A stretch of 64,000 nt of DNA from Clostridia bacterium (GCA_017937065.1 JAGBEI010000014.1:1-64000); one strand, 5' to 3'. Shown: positions 50,592 through 59,311, counted from the stretch's first letter. The notes: generated by a model not told the origin, from the sequence alone. A program made the numbers and translations.

Positions 50592-51367
50592 GCGTTATTC
50601 TCCCCTCTCTGGTTACTTAAAAATTCCTTTGCGAGTTCTCTGTATGTAAGCGCGCCCTTGGAATAACGGTCATATGCAAACACCGGCATACCGTGGCTGG
50701 GAGCCTCACACAGCCGCACGTTCCTCGGAATTACATTTTTATAAACGCTTGTTCCGAAAAACTTTTTGACCTCCCCTGCCACCTGCAGCGTCAGGTTAAG
50801 CCTGCCGTCATACATGGTGAGCAAAACGCCCTCCATGTCAAGCGACGGATTTATCGACTTTTTCACCTGCCGCACGGTATTTATCAGCTTAGACACGCCC
50901 TCCAGGGCAAAGTATTCGGGCTGAATGGGAATAAGTATCGTATTTGATGCCGCCAGCGCGTTGAGCGTGAGAAGCCCCAGCGATGGCGGACAGTCAATAA
51001 AGATAAAATCGTATAGATGGCGCACCTTGTTAAGCGCGGTTTTGAGCAGATACTCGCGGTTATCCATGACAACCATCTCTATCTCAGCGCCTGCAAGGTC
51101 TATATGCGACGGAAGCACGTCAACATCAAAAAACGGCGTTTTAACAATAGCTGATTTCGGCTCGGCGCCGCTTATCAGCACGTCATAAACGCTTGCTTTG
51201 ATGCCCTTGGGTGATATTCCGTAGCTCGACGACGCGTTGGACTGGCTGTCCATATCCACAAGCAGCACCTTTTTGCCCGCCTCCGCAAGTGCGCAGACAA
51301 GATTAACGGTTGTTGTTGTTTTGCCGACGCCGCCTTTTTGATTTACCACTGAAATTATCTTTCCCAT
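50588..51367 (-). CDS. parA: Chromosome-partitioning ATPase ParA/Soj
   Basis: This 259-residue deviant Walker ATPase has KGGVGKTTTTVNL at the N-terminus, the switch DMDSQSNASSSYG, and FIDCPPSLGLLTLNAL (Walker B). It acts with ParB in origin segregation and replication control. It starts the leftward cluster. A weak TACAAT -10 lies upstream near 51423. Confidence 0.95.
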   Translation of the reverse strand: MGKIISVVNQKGGVGKTTTTVNLVCALAEAGKKVLLVDMDSQSNASSSYGISPKGIKASVYDVLISGAEPKSAIVKTPFFDVDVLPSHIDLAGAEIEMVVMDNREYLLKTALNKVRHLYDFIFIDCPPSLGLLTLNALAASNTILIPIQPEYFALEGVSKLINTVRQVKKSINPSLDMEGVLLTMYDGRLNLTLQVAGEVKKFFGTSVYKNVIPRNVRLCEAPSHGMPVFAYDRYSKGALTYRELAKEFLSNQRGENNA

Positions 51368-51472
51368 TTATATTTCCCTGTATACCTTTTGTTTTGCCGA
51401 ATATTCATATTCAGCGCTAATTATTGTAACACATTATTAAGTAAAAATAAAGCCTTTTATAATATTTAATAA

Positions 51473-51488
51473 TGTTTCACGTGAAACA
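51473..51488. promoter_or_regulatory. parS site 1
   Basis: TGTTTCACGTGAAACA is a perfect 16-bp parS palindrome, the binding site for ParB/Spo0J. Confidence 0.96.
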
Positions 51489-51501
51489 TTCACGGAAGTC
51501 C

Positions 51502-51517
51502 TGTTTCACGTGAAACA
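51502..51517. promoter_or_regulatory. parS site 2
   Basis: A second perfect TGTTTCACGTGAAACA starts 29 bp after the first. Clusters of parS lie near replication origins in Firmicutes. Confidence 0.96.
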
Positions 51518-51522
51518 AAATA

Positions 51523-51552
51523 TGCGGTGCAAGCTGTAAAGCCTGCACCGCA
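51523..51552 (-). terminator. Terminator of the topoisomerase IV genes
   Basis: The stem TGCGGTGCA/TGCACCGCA (51523-51531 with 51544-51552) is followed on the minus strand by TATTTTG. Confidence 0.7.
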
Positions 51553-51559
51553 CGATTAT

Positions 51560-53776
51560 TTATTCAAACATATTCTGCTGCAAGGGCTGCTCCAAGTCGC
51601 TGTCCCTTAAAAAGTGCCCGACGGCGGGAATTGCCTTTGTCCTGTAATAGTCGGTGTTTTTAATGCCAGCCTCTTTCGCTGCTTTGACTTCCGTCAGTGT
51701 GTTTTTGCCCTTTTGCGTAAACACAATCACGCCCTGCGTCGATTTGGTTGCTTTTACGGGAATAAGCGCGGTATTTATTATCAGCGCCTTGTTGTTGGAC
51801 GCTGTGAGCAGAAACTCGCAGTCCTCCCTGATAAATACCGCCCGCACAAGCGCAAATTTATCGCAGAAAGCGCCCACAAGCCTTTTGCGGTTGGTCTGTG
51901 TGCGGTACGCCGACACAGGCACCTTTGCCGCCCTGCCGTTTTCAAAGAAAAATATCATGTACCCGCTGTAATCAGACGTCGCCGCCATTGCCAGGACCGC
52001 CTCGTCCTGCTCCATGGACAGCTTTGCGGGCACATAGTCGCCCAGCGCGCTTGCCTTCGTGTCGTCAAACTCGCTCACGCGCGTTTTGTAAGCGCAGTGC
52101 ATATTCGTAAAAAATATCAGCTCCTGCGCGTTGCTGCTTTCAAAGCTCTGCCAAAGCCTGTCCCCGTCCTTGAAGCTCTGCGCGCTGTTCATTCTCAGCG
52201 ACTGCGGCGTTATCTTTTTGAAATATCCCTGCTCGGACAAAAACAGCGTAACGCCGTAATCCTCCACATGCTCCTCAATATCCGCCGCGTCATCCTGCTC
52301 GTCATAGACAAGCTCGCTTTTGCGCTCGCTCGGATACTGCTTTTTAATGCGCTTCAAATCCTCGATTATTATTTTGTGCTGCTTCTTCCTGTCCGCAAGC
52401 ACGCCCTCCAGCTGTGCAATTTCCGCCTTTAGCTGCTCGACTTCCTCCAGGCGCTTTAAAATATACTCGCGGTTTAAATGCCGCAGCCGGATGTTTGCGA
52501 TATATTCCGCCTGCACCTCGTCAATGCCGAAGCCTATCATAAGGTTAGGCACAACCTCGTCGTCATGCTCCGTCTCGCGCACAATTTTGACCGCCTTGTC
52601 GATGTCCAGCAAAATCGTCTGAAGTCCCTGTAAAAGATGCAGCTTTTCCCGCGCCTTGCCCAGTGAAAAGTACGTGCGCCGCTTTATGCACTCGGTGCGA
52701 AACGCCAGCCACTCGTCAATAATCTCCCTGACCGAAAGCACGCGCGGCACGCCGCCCACCAGTATATTGAAATTGCAGCCGAAGCTGTCCTCCAGCGGCG
52801 TCATTTTGTACAGCCGCGCCATGGTCTTGTCGGGGTCTGTCCCGCGCTTCAGCTCAATACGAATTTTAAGCCCCGACAGGTCGCTCATGTCCTTTACGTC
52901 GGAAATTTCCCTTAGCTTGCCCGCCTTTACAAGGTCTACAATCTTGTCGATTATCGCCTCAATGGTGGTCGTGTACGGGATTTCGGTGACGATAATGCTT
53001 CCCGATTTCTCGTCAATGCCGTACTTTGCGCGTATGCGCACGCTCCCCCGCCCTGTCGTATAAATCTGCTCGATGTCCGACTTGTTCATCAGAATCCGCC
53101 CGCCCGTAGAAAAATCGGGCGCGGGCATGGTCAGCGCAAAATGGTGTTCGGGGTTTTTGAGGTACTCAATGACCGTGTCGCACACCTCGGCGAGATTGAA
53201 CGAACAGATGTTCGACGCCATGCCGACCGCAATGCCCTGATTTGGCGTTGTAAGTATCGTCGGGAACGTGACGGGCAGCAGCGACGGCTCGGTCGTCGAG
53301 TTGTCGTAGTTGGGCACAAAATCCACCGTCTGCTTGTCGATATCGTCAAACAGCTCGCGGCAAATCGGCGCCAGTCCCGCCTCGGTGTAACGCGATGCGG
53401 CATACGCCATGTCCCGCGAATAATATTTTCCAAAATTTCCCTTTGAATTAATAAACGGATGCGGCATCGCCTCATACCCGCGCGTCAGCCGCACCATCGT
53501 CTCGTAAATCGCGCTGTCGCCGTGCGGGTTGAGCTTCATTGTAGCGCCGACGATGTTGGCACTCTTCTGCCGCCCGCGCAAAAGCCCCATGCCGTACATG
53601 GTATACAACAGCTTGCGGTGCGCGGGCTTCAGTCCGTCGATTTCGGGAATCGCGCGCGACATGATAACGCTCATCGCATACGGCATGTAGTTGGTTTCCA
53701 GTGTCTGCGTTATCGGTCTCGGTATCGGCTCGCAGTAAACGTATTCTTTTTGTACAGATTTTTTCTTTTTTGCCAT
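51560..53776 (-). CDS. parC: DNA topoisomerase IV subunit A (ParC-like)
   Basis: This 738-residue type IIA topoisomerase breakage-reunion subunit has catalytic Tyr130 in AASRYTEAGL. The quinolone-determining segment NPHGDSAIYETM has the usual Ser and acidic residue. The C-terminal region is a shorter, degenerate propeller than in GyrA, consistent with a decatenase. It pairs with parE, upstream with a 247-nt gap. Confidence 0.9.
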   Translation of the reverse strand: MAKKKKSVQKEYVYCEPIPRPITQTLETNYMPYAMSVIMSRAIPEIDGLKPAHRKLLYTMYGMGLLRGRQKSANIVGATMKLNPHGDSAIYETMVRLTRGYEAMPHPFINSKGNFGKYYSRDMAYAASRYTEAGLAPICRELFDDIDKQTVDFVPNYDNSTTEPSLLPVTFPTILTTPNQGIAVGMASNICSFNLAEVCDTVIEYLKNPEHHFALTMPAPDFSTGGRILMNKSDIEQIYTTGRGSVRIRAKYGIDEKSGSIIVTEIPYTTTIEAIIDKIVDLVKAGKLREISDVKDMSDLSGLKIRIELKRGTDPDKTMARLYKMTPLEDSFGCNFNILVGGVPRVLSVREIIDEWLAFRTECIKRRTYFSLGKAREKLHLLQGLQTILLDIDKAVKIVRETEHDDEVVPNLMIGFGIDEVQAEYIANIRLRHLNREYILKRLEEVEQLKAEIAQLEGVLADRKKQHKIIIEDLKRIKKQYPSERKSELVYDEQDDAADIEEHVEDYGVTLFLSEQGYFKKITPQSLRMNSAQSFKDGDRLWQSFESSNAQELIFFTNMHCAYKTRVSEFDDTKASALGDYVPAKLSMEQDEAVLAMAATSDYSGYMIFFFENGRAAKVPVSAYRTQTNRKRLVGAFCDKFALVRAVFIREDCEFLLTASNNKALIINTALIPVKATKSTQGVIVFTQKGKNTLTEVKAAKEAGIKNTDYYRTKAIPAVGHFLRDSDLEQPLQQNMFE

Positions 53777-54023
53777 ATTTTTACTCCAAAAGAAGTTTTT
53801 AACAAATTATAATTATTGTGGACAAACAATGTGGGGCATAGCGCAAAACGACGGGAACATACTGGGCTTTGCGCCGGCTAACGCAGCCGCAAATCGTGTA
53901 TATATTTTCCGTAAGGCTTTGCGCCTCTGCTGCAAGCCGCAAATCACGCTCTGCAGAATATCATTGCGCTGCGGCATACAGTCTGCGCAAAATGCCGGCA
54001 GACACGCGCGCTCCGCCTTAAAA
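53777..54023. other. Gap between parE and parC without a clear gene
   Basis: This 247-nt stretch is GC-rich and has the near-repeat GGCGCAAAGCC/GGCTTTGCGCC. A leftward 85-residue frame crosses it (53813-54070) but overlaps the parE end and has no ribosome site. I see no promoter or RNA gene. Confidence 0.4.
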
Positions 54024-56006
54024 TCAGGATAAGTCCACGTCGTCCAGATACTTATAGCCGTTGTCGGCAATAAAGTCCTTTCTGCCCTGGAGATTGTCGC
54101 CCAGCAGAATGTCGAACATCTGCGCGGTCGCCTGCGCGTCGTCGGGGGTCACCTTGATAAGCCTCCGCGTTTCGGGGCTCATGGTGGTAAGCCACATCAT
54201 GTCCGGCTCGTTCTCACCCAAGCCCTTGGAGCGCATGACCGTGCACTTTTTGCCGCTGTGAGAAGCGACGATTTCGTCCTTGTCTCTGTCCGACCACGCA
54301 AACAGCGGCGCGTCCAGCCCCTGCACCGTTATTTCAAACAGCGGCGACTCTGCAATGTATACATATCCCTGCTCGATAAGGCTGGGCGTTAACCGATACA
54401 GCATCGTCAAAATCAGCGTACGTATCTGAAACCCGTCCACGTCCGCGTCGGTGCAGATGATTACCTTGTTCCAGCGCAGATTGTTTATGTCAAAATTTTG
54501 TAAATCTTTGGTATTTTTGTTTTTAATTTCCACGCCGCAGCCTAAAATTTTAAGCAGGTCAACGATAATGTCGTTTTTGAAAATCTTGTCGTACTCCGCT
54601 TTCAGGCAGTTGAGGATTTTGCCGCGCACCGGCATAATCGCCTGAAAAAATGAGTCCCTGCCCTGCTTGCAGGAGCCGAGAGCCGAGTCGCCCTCGACGA
54701 TATACAGCTCGCGCTTTGAAACGTCCTTTGTCTCGCAGTCGACAAATTTCTGTATGCGGTTGGTGATGTCCAGCGAGCCGGACAGCGTTTTTTTGATGTT
54801 GACGCGCTCGCGCTCGCTCTTTTCGCGCGCGCGCTTGTTAATCAGTATTTGGTTTGCGATTTTCTGCGCGTCAAGCTTGTTTTCGATGAGGTAAATTTTC
54901 AGGTTGCGGCGCAGAAAATCGGTTGTGCACTCTTGGATAAATTTGTTAGTAATTCCTTTTTTTGTCTGATTTTCATAGCTTGTCTGGGTGGAAAAGCAGT
55001 TTGAGACGTAAACAAGACAGTCGGCTATGTCCTGAAAGGTGATTTTCGCCTCGCTCTTGTTATACTTGCCCTCTTGTTTTAGATATGCGTCAAATTCCGC
55101 CACAAATGCGGAGCGCAGAGCCTTGTCCGGTGCGCCGCCGTGCTCCAAAAAGCTGGAGTTGTGGTAGTATTCTATAAGGTTTGCGGTGTTGGAAAAGGTG
55201 AACGCGCAGGACAGTCTGACCTTGTATTCGGGCTTGTCCGCACGGTCGCGCCCGCGCCGCTCGTCCTCCCACATGATGACGGGTGTCATCGCGCTGTCCC
55301 CCGCCGTTTCGGCAATATAATCGGAAATGCCGTTTTTATAATGGAATTCTTTGGTAACAAATCCATTTTCTGTCTCGTGGCGGAAAATAAAGGTCACGCC
55401 CGCGTTGACAATCGCCTGTTTTTTGAGAATATCCTCAAAATATTCGGGCTCAATGGAAATATCTGTAAATACCTCAAGGTCGGGTTTCCAGCGGGTGACG
55501 GTGCCTGTGCGCCTGCCCGACACGTCCTCCTCGTGCAGACCGCCGACGTTTTCGCCCTTTTCAAAGCGGAGGGTGTATTTTTTGCCGTCGCGGTAGACGG
55601 TGACGTCCATGTATTCGGACGAGTACTGCGTGGCGCACGCGCCCAGACCGTTAAGTCCGAGTGAATATTCGTAGTTTTCGCCTGAGATGTTGTTGTATTT
55701 TCCGCCCGCGTACAGCTCGCAGTAGACGAGCTCCCAGCTGTACCGCCCCTCTTTGCTGTTGTAGCCGACGGGGCAGCCGCGCCCGAAGTCCTCGACTTCG
55801 ATGGAGTGGTCGGCAAAGGCGGTGAGAATGATTTTGCTGCCGTAGCCCTCTCTTGCCTCGTCGATGGAGTTGGATAAAATTTCAAAGGCGGAGTGCTTGC
55901 AGCCCTCCAGACCGTCCGAGCCGAAGATGACGGCGGGGCGTTTGCGCACGCGGTCTGCGCCTTTGAGGGAGGTTATACTTTCGTTGTTATAATTGTTTCG
56001 GGGCAT
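54024..56006 (-). CDS. parE: DNA topoisomerase IV subunit B (ParE-like)
   Basis: This 660-residue GHKL ATPase has LSNSIDEAREG (Asn of the N-box), VEDFGRGCPVGYN (G1), a transducer domain, and the TOPRIM motif VEGDSALGSCKQGRD with PVRGKILN. It is of the clostridial ParE type, distinct from GyrB at 62073. It has its own promoter (56059-56087). It pairs with the ParC subunit downstream. Confidence 0.9.
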   Translation of the reverse strand: MPRNNYNNESITSLKGADRVRKRPAVIFGSDGLEGCKHSAFEILSNSIDEAREGYGSKIILTAFADHSIEVEDFGRGCPVGYNSKEGRYSWELVYCELYAGGKYNNISGENYEYSLGLNGLGACATQYSSEYMDVTVYRDGKKYTLRFEKGENVGGLHEEDVSGRRTGTVTRWKPDLEVFTDISIEPEYFEDILKKQAIVNAGVTFIFRHETENGFVTKEFHYKNGISDYIAETAGDSAMTPVIMWEDERRGRDRADKPEYKVRLSCAFTFSNTANLIEYYHNSSFLEHGGAPDKALRSAFVAEFDAYLKQEGKYNKSEAKITFQDIADCLVYVSNCFSTQTSYENQTKKGITNKFIQECTTDFLRRNLKIYLIENKLDAQKIANQILINKRAREKSERERVNIKKTLSGSLDITNRIQKFVDCETKDVSKRELYIVEGDSALGSCKQGRDSFFQAIMPVRGKILNCLKAEYDKIFKNDIIVDLLKILGCGVEIKNKNTKDLQNFDINNLRWNKVIICTDADVDGFQIRTLILTMLYRLTPSLIEQGYVYIAESPLFEITVQGLDAPLFAWSDRDKDEIVASHSGKKCTVMRSKGLGENEPDMMWLTTMSPETRRLIKVTPDDAQATAQMFDILLGDNLQGRKDFIADNGYKYLDDVDLS

Positions 56007-56058
56007 GTTTTAAGTCCTTTTTATTTACTGAATGTAATATTTATTGTATAATATACTT

Positions 56059-56087
56059 ATTGTAACTTATTTTTGCGGTCTGTGCAA
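56059..56087 (-). promoter_or_regulatory. Promoter of parE
   Basis: On the minus strand, TTGCAC (56082-56087), a 17-nt spacer and TACAAT (56059-56064) lie about 50 nt before the ATG. Confidence 0.6.
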
Positions 56088-56152
56088 TATTATACTATTT
56101 TAAAATCATGTTGTCAAATATGGTATACTCATTTCATAATCTGTTGCTTTGA

Positions 56153-56181
56153 TTGACAATATTAATCAAATATTTTATAAT
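56153..56181 (+). promoter_or_regulatory. Consensus promoter of the methyltransferase
   Basis: A perfect TTGACA (56153-56158), a 17-nt spacer and a perfect TATAAT (56176-56181). A strong promoter for the methylase fits early protection against the partner endonuclease. Confidence 0.85.
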
Positions 56182-56232
56182 ATAAATAGTATTAGCTAAC
56201 GGTGAGCAGGTCAAGTAAGGAAGGATTTATAT

Positions 56233-57510
56233 ATGACTGAACATAAAATAATATTCGGCGATAGTCGTTCGCTGAATCAAATTTCGGATAAAGCCGTGCA
56301 GTTGATCATAACCTCGCCTCCGTATTGGCAATTAAAAGATTACGGAACAGAAGATCAAATCGGCTTTAATGACAGTTATGAGGAATACATAAATAACCTT
56401 AACCTTGTTTGGAAAGAGTGCAATCGTGTTTTAGCCGATGGCTGCAGACTTTGTATAAATATCGGGGATCAATTTGCCCGCTCTGTGTATTATGGCAGAT
56501 ATAAAGTTATTCCTATTCGAACTGAAATAATTCGTTTTTGTGAATCGTTAGGCATGGATTATATGGGTGCCATTATTTGGCAAAAGCCCACCACAATGAA
56601 CACTTCCGGCGGCGGTGCAGTTATGGGCAGCTTTCCGTATCCCCGAAACGGAATACTAAAAATGGATTATGAGTTTATTTTGATATTTAAGAAATTGGGA
56701 AACGCACCTAAACCGACCCCCCAGCAAAAAGCTGATTCAAAAATGACTAAAGAGGAATGGAATCAGTACTTTTCGTCGCATTGGATTTTTAACGGAGTAA
56801 AACAAATGGGACACATTGCGATGTTTCCCGAAGAGCTGCCCAAACGATTAATTAAAATGTTTTCTTTCGTTGGCGAAACCGTTCTTGATCCGTTTGCCGG
56901 AAGCGGTACTACGTCTTTAGCGGCTAAAAATTTAGGCAGAAACTCAATAGGATATGAGATAAATAAAACTTTTGCGCCTATTATCAAGGAAAAGCTTTGT
57001 GCCGACCAATTAAGTATATATGATAATAATTCACAAATTACTTTTCTTGAAGATAATGAAGGGATAAAGCATACATTTGAAGATTTGCCGTATCTGTTTT
57101 GTGACCCACATAAAATGGATAAAAAGGTAGATATTGGAAAACTGCAGTTTGGTTCAAGGATTAACAATAATAAACAAAAACCCAAAAGCCTTTTTACAGT
57201 GAAAAACGTATTAAGTGCAAATACAATAGAGCTCAACAACGGTCAGATTGTTAAACTCTTAGGTATAAAGCCCATACCCCAGTATGAAGCTGAAGCGATA
57301 AACTTTTTGCAAAATATATTCAGAAAAAGGAAAGTTTTTTTAAAGTATGATTCAGAAAAATACGACAGCAAAAGCGAGCCGTTATGTTATGTATACCTTG
57401 ACAACAAAACCTTTGTAAATAACCATTTGGTCAGAACAGGATATGTCAATGTCGATACTGATAACGAATATAATTGTAAGAAAAAATTTTTAGCTTCTAT
57501 CCCGGTATGA
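56233..57510 (+). CDS. Type II DNA methyltransferase (beta-class) with C-terminal SNase-like domain
   Basis: This 425-residue protein has catalytic motif IV TSPPYW at residues 27-32 and SAM motif I DPFAGSGTT at 219-227. That order gives the beta class, and SPPYW is typical of N4-cytosine methylases. The C-terminal 135 residues (VLSANTIELNNGQIVKLLGI, then VYLDNKTFVNNHLVRTGYVNVD) have the layout of a staphylococcal nuclease fold, but its catalytic Arg and Glu are not evident. It probably protects the site cut by the MjaI-like enzyme encoded convergently downstream. The ribosome site is AAGGAAGG. Confidence 0.85.
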   Translation: MTEHKIIFGDSRSLNQISDKAVQLIITSPPYWQLKDYGTEDQIGFNDSYEEYINNLNLVWKECNRVLADGCRLCINIGDQFARSVYYGRYKVIPIRTEIIRFCESLGMDYMGAIIWQKPTTMNTSGGGAVMGSFPYPRNGILKMDYEFILIFKKLGNAPKPTPQQKADSKMTKEEWNQYFSSHWIFNGVKQMGHIAMFPEELPKRLIKMFSFVGETVLDPFAGSGTTSLAAKNLGRNSIGYEINKTFAPIIKEKLCADQLSIYDNNSQITFLEDNEGIKHTFEDLPYLFCDPHKMDKKVDIGKLQFGSRINNNKQKPKSLFTVKNVLSANTIELNNGQIVKLLGIKPIPQYEAEAINFLQNIFRKRKVFLKYDSEKYDSKSEPLCYVYLDNKTFVNNHLVRTGYVNVDTDNEYNCKKKFLASIPV

Positions 57511-57512
57511 AA

Positions 57513-57538
57513 TAGGCGGAGGTGCAAACCTCCGCCTA
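57513..57538. terminator. Bidirectional terminator between methylase and endonuclease genes
   Basis: An 11-bp perfect stem, TAGGCGGAGGT with 57528-57538, has a 4-nt loop between convergent genes. Confidence 0.85.
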
Positions 57539-57541
57539 AAT

Positions 57542-58135
57542 TTATTCCTCGACTTCAATAGTTAAGCCTGCTTTCTTTTTTGTATAATAGATCATATTTA
57601 CTTTGATATCCTCCGACAAGCGCCGCATGGTTTTGTATGTATCAGGCTTTATAGAATATGCGGTTTTTCCGACATACCCGTCAATTCCACGGGCTTCTTC
57701 CTCAGGATTGGCTAATCTGTAATTCTCTCCCCTGATTTCAGCAAGTTTACACAGAATTGCCTTCTGAACATACAATCCGTTATATGTTTTAGAGATGACC
57801 AAGTCCTCCACCCATTTTTGAATCATTTCCCTGTCAATCAGCTTAATGGCTTCCTTCAGATTTTCCACCTGAGCAAAAATTCTGTTTGTTGCCTCTTCAA
57901 TAGCTTTCGGGTAATGCTCTAAATACCAGCTTCTCCAACTGTCAACAGAAACCGTATCACAGCTTCTTTCGTATTCGGGGAACAGCTCGGAGAGCTGACC
58001 GACTACTCGCGGGCGTGTTCCCTGCGCATTTTGATTTGCCCAGTTAATCAGCTGGGACGTGTATTTGGGAAAATTTGGATTTTCGCTGCCGTTAAGGGTT
58101 ATTATTTCCTCGTTTTTAATTGTAAATTTCATCAT
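57542..58135 (-). CDS. MjaI-like type II restriction endonuclease
   Basis: This 197-residue protein resembles the RE_MjaI family. The N-terminal YTSQLINWANQNAQGTRPRVVGQLSELFPEY is the recognisable segment, with GTRPxxVGQ. A later GIDGYVGKTAYSIKP could be the PD-(D/E)xK catalytic core. MjaI cuts CTAG, so CTAG or a related target is a reasonable guess. It is convergent with the methylase. The family call is from recall of the signature, not a search. Confidence 0.72.
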   Translation of the reverse strand: MMKFTIKNEEIITLNGSENPNFPKYTSQLINWANQNAQGTRPRVVGQLSELFPEYERSCDTVSVDSWRSWYLEHYPKAIEEATNRIFAQVENLKEAIKLIDREMIQKWVEDLVISKTYNGLYVQKAILCKLAEIRGENYRLANPEEEARGIDGYVGKTAYSIKPDTYKTMRRLSEDIKVNMIYYTKKKAGLTIEVEE

Positions 58136-58252
58136 TTTGTACCTTTAAAGTTTTTTGTTATTATTTTCTGCACTTAACAAGTCAACATTCTTATTATCTC
58201 TATAACTTCTCATGATTTAAACAGATTTTTCTCTCATATATAATTGACATAA

Positions 58253-58462
58253 TCAATTTAATCTGCGAAATGTTGGTATAAGCCCTAAAATATAATCCGC
58301 AGACACATTATAATACTTACAAAATATGATTAATATATCACTCGGCAATACGCGAAGCCCATTTTCATAACGCTCATATGATTTTTTTGAAATGCAGGCA
58401 ATTTCAGCACATTCCCGCTGTGTCAAATCGTTATCTTCTCGCAAGTCTCTCAATCTATTCAT
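58253..58462 (-). CDS. XRE regulator, tandem copy A
   Basis: This 69-residue Cro/CI-type protein (RLRDLREDNDLTQRECAEIACISKKSYERYENG) ends in YNVSADYILGL. It is a close paralogue of the next gene upstream, with about 45 of 69 residues shared by eye. A dyad TATAGAC-N6-GTCTATA covers its TATAAT -10, implying autorepression. The ribosome site is GAGGG. It is 117 nt from the endonuclease gene and may control it. Confidence 0.82.
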   Translation of the reverse strand: MNRLRDLREDNDLTQRECAEIACISKKSYERYENGLRVLPSDILIIFCKYYNVSADYILGLIPTFRRLN

Positions 58463-58496
58463 GCTATCCCTCTGTATAGATATTTCTTATTGACAT

Positions 58497-58545
58497 TATA
58501 GACAGTTTGGTCTATAATAAAACCAAAAATAGACCATATAGTATA
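58497..58545. promoter_or_regulatory. Operator-like sites 1 and 2 (TAGAC-N6-GTCTA)
   Basis: Site 1, TATAGACAGTTTGGTCTATA (58497-58516), is a perfect dyad overlapping TATAAT on the minus strand. Site 2, TAGACCATATAGTATA (58530-58545), is an imperfect copy that matches site 3 in the opposite direction. Confidence 0.65.
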
Positions 58546-58552
58546 TTAGCAT

Positions 58553-58762
58553 TCAATATAATTTCCTAAATTCATTAATTAACCCCAAAACATAATCTGC
58601 TGAAACATTATAATATTTGCAAAACTTTATCAAAACGTCAGTGGGCAATACATTTTGACCATTTTCGTATCTCTCATATGATTTTTTTGAAATATAAGCT
58701 ATCTTTGCGCATTGTTCCTGCGTCAAATTGTTATCCTCTCTTAAATCTCTTAATCTATTCAT
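58553..58762 (-). CDS. XRE regulator, tandem copy B
   Basis: This 69-residue Cro/CI-type protein (RLRDLREDNNLTQEQCAKIAYISKKSYERYENG) is nearly the same as copy A and 300 bp from it, a clear tandem duplication. It has its own upstream region with operator-like sites 3 and 4, shared with the divergent XRE gene at 58866. It may bind the same sites as its relatives. Confidence 0.82.
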   Translation of the reverse strand: MNRLRDLREDNNLTQEQCAKIAYISKKSYERYENGQNVLPTDVLIKFCKYYNVSADYVLGLINEFRKLY

Positions 58763-58799
58763 AGCTATTTCTCTTTCTTAATCTCAGTTACTTATAATA

Positions 58800-58845
58800 T
58801 AGTCTATATGGTCTATTTTGTGTGAAAATTAGACTATTTAGTCTA
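58800..58845. promoter_or_regulatory. Operator-like sites 3 and 4 in the divergent XRE intergenic region
   Basis: Site 3, TAGTCTATATGGTCTA (58800-58815), is the reverse of TAGACCATATAGACTA and nearly equals site 2. Site 4, TAGACTATTTAGTCTA (58830-58845), has perfect 7-bp arms. They lie between two divergent XRE genes. Confidence 0.65.
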
Positions 58846-58865
58846 CAAAAATAAAAAGGAAAAAA

Positions 58866-59096
58866 ATGGAACTTCGTTTAAAAGAAATAAGAATACAATA
58901 CGGTTTTACAAAAAAAGAAATCGCCGATATAATCGGCGTTTCAATTATAAAATATTTTCTTTACGAAAATAAACTTTTAAAAATAAATGCAAATGAATTA
59001 ATAACTCTAAGTCAACATTTCAACATATCCATTGATTACGTAATAGGCTTGTCAGACGAATGTAAACCACTATACGGAGAGGATAATCTATCATGA
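58866..59096 (+). CDS. XRE regulator C (divergent)
   Basis: This 76-residue XRE protein (RLKEIRIQYGFTKKEIADIIGVSIIKYFLYENK) ends in ISIDYVIGLSDECK. It is encoded divergently from copy B. It shares the C-terminal N(V/I)SxDYVxGL signature with copies A and B. The ribosome site is AAGGA. It overlaps the next gene by 4 nt (ATGA). Confidence 0.8.
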   Translation: MELRLKEIRIQYGFTKKEIADIIGVSIIKYFLYENKLLKINANELITLSQHFNISIDYVIGLSDECKPLYGEDNLS

Positions 59097-59311
59097 ATAA
59101 TACTATACGTTTAAAACAAATCCGCAAACAAAACCACATGACACAAAATCAGGTCGCAGAGGCGGTCGGGCTTTCAACGCGCCACTATCAAAAGCTCGAA
59201 AATTTGCAGTCAGACATCAAGCTCTCACAAATTGTAAAATTCTGTAAATTTTTCAATGTCAGCATCGCCTATTTTTTAGGCGAAACAGACGAATTTACAA
59301 CCTACTATTAA
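59093..59311 (+). CDS. XRE regulator D
   Basis: This 72-residue Cro/CI-type protein (RLKQIRKQNHMTQNQVAEAVGLSTRHYQKLENLQ) has the ending NVSIAYFLGETDEF. It is translationally coupled to regulator C by an ATGA overlap. Together the four XRE proteins form a regulatory cluster beside the MjaI-like system, possibly left from a prophage or a plasmid-like element. Confidence 0.82.
   Translation: MNNTIRLKQIRKQNHMTQNQVAEAVGLSTRHYQKLENLQSDIKLSQIVKFCKFFNVSIAYFLGETDEFTTYY

Noticed and set aside
53813-54070. 85-residue leftward frame between parE and parC
   Set aside because: It overlaps the parE end by 47 nt, has no ribosome site, and the sequence looks like translated intergenic repeat.
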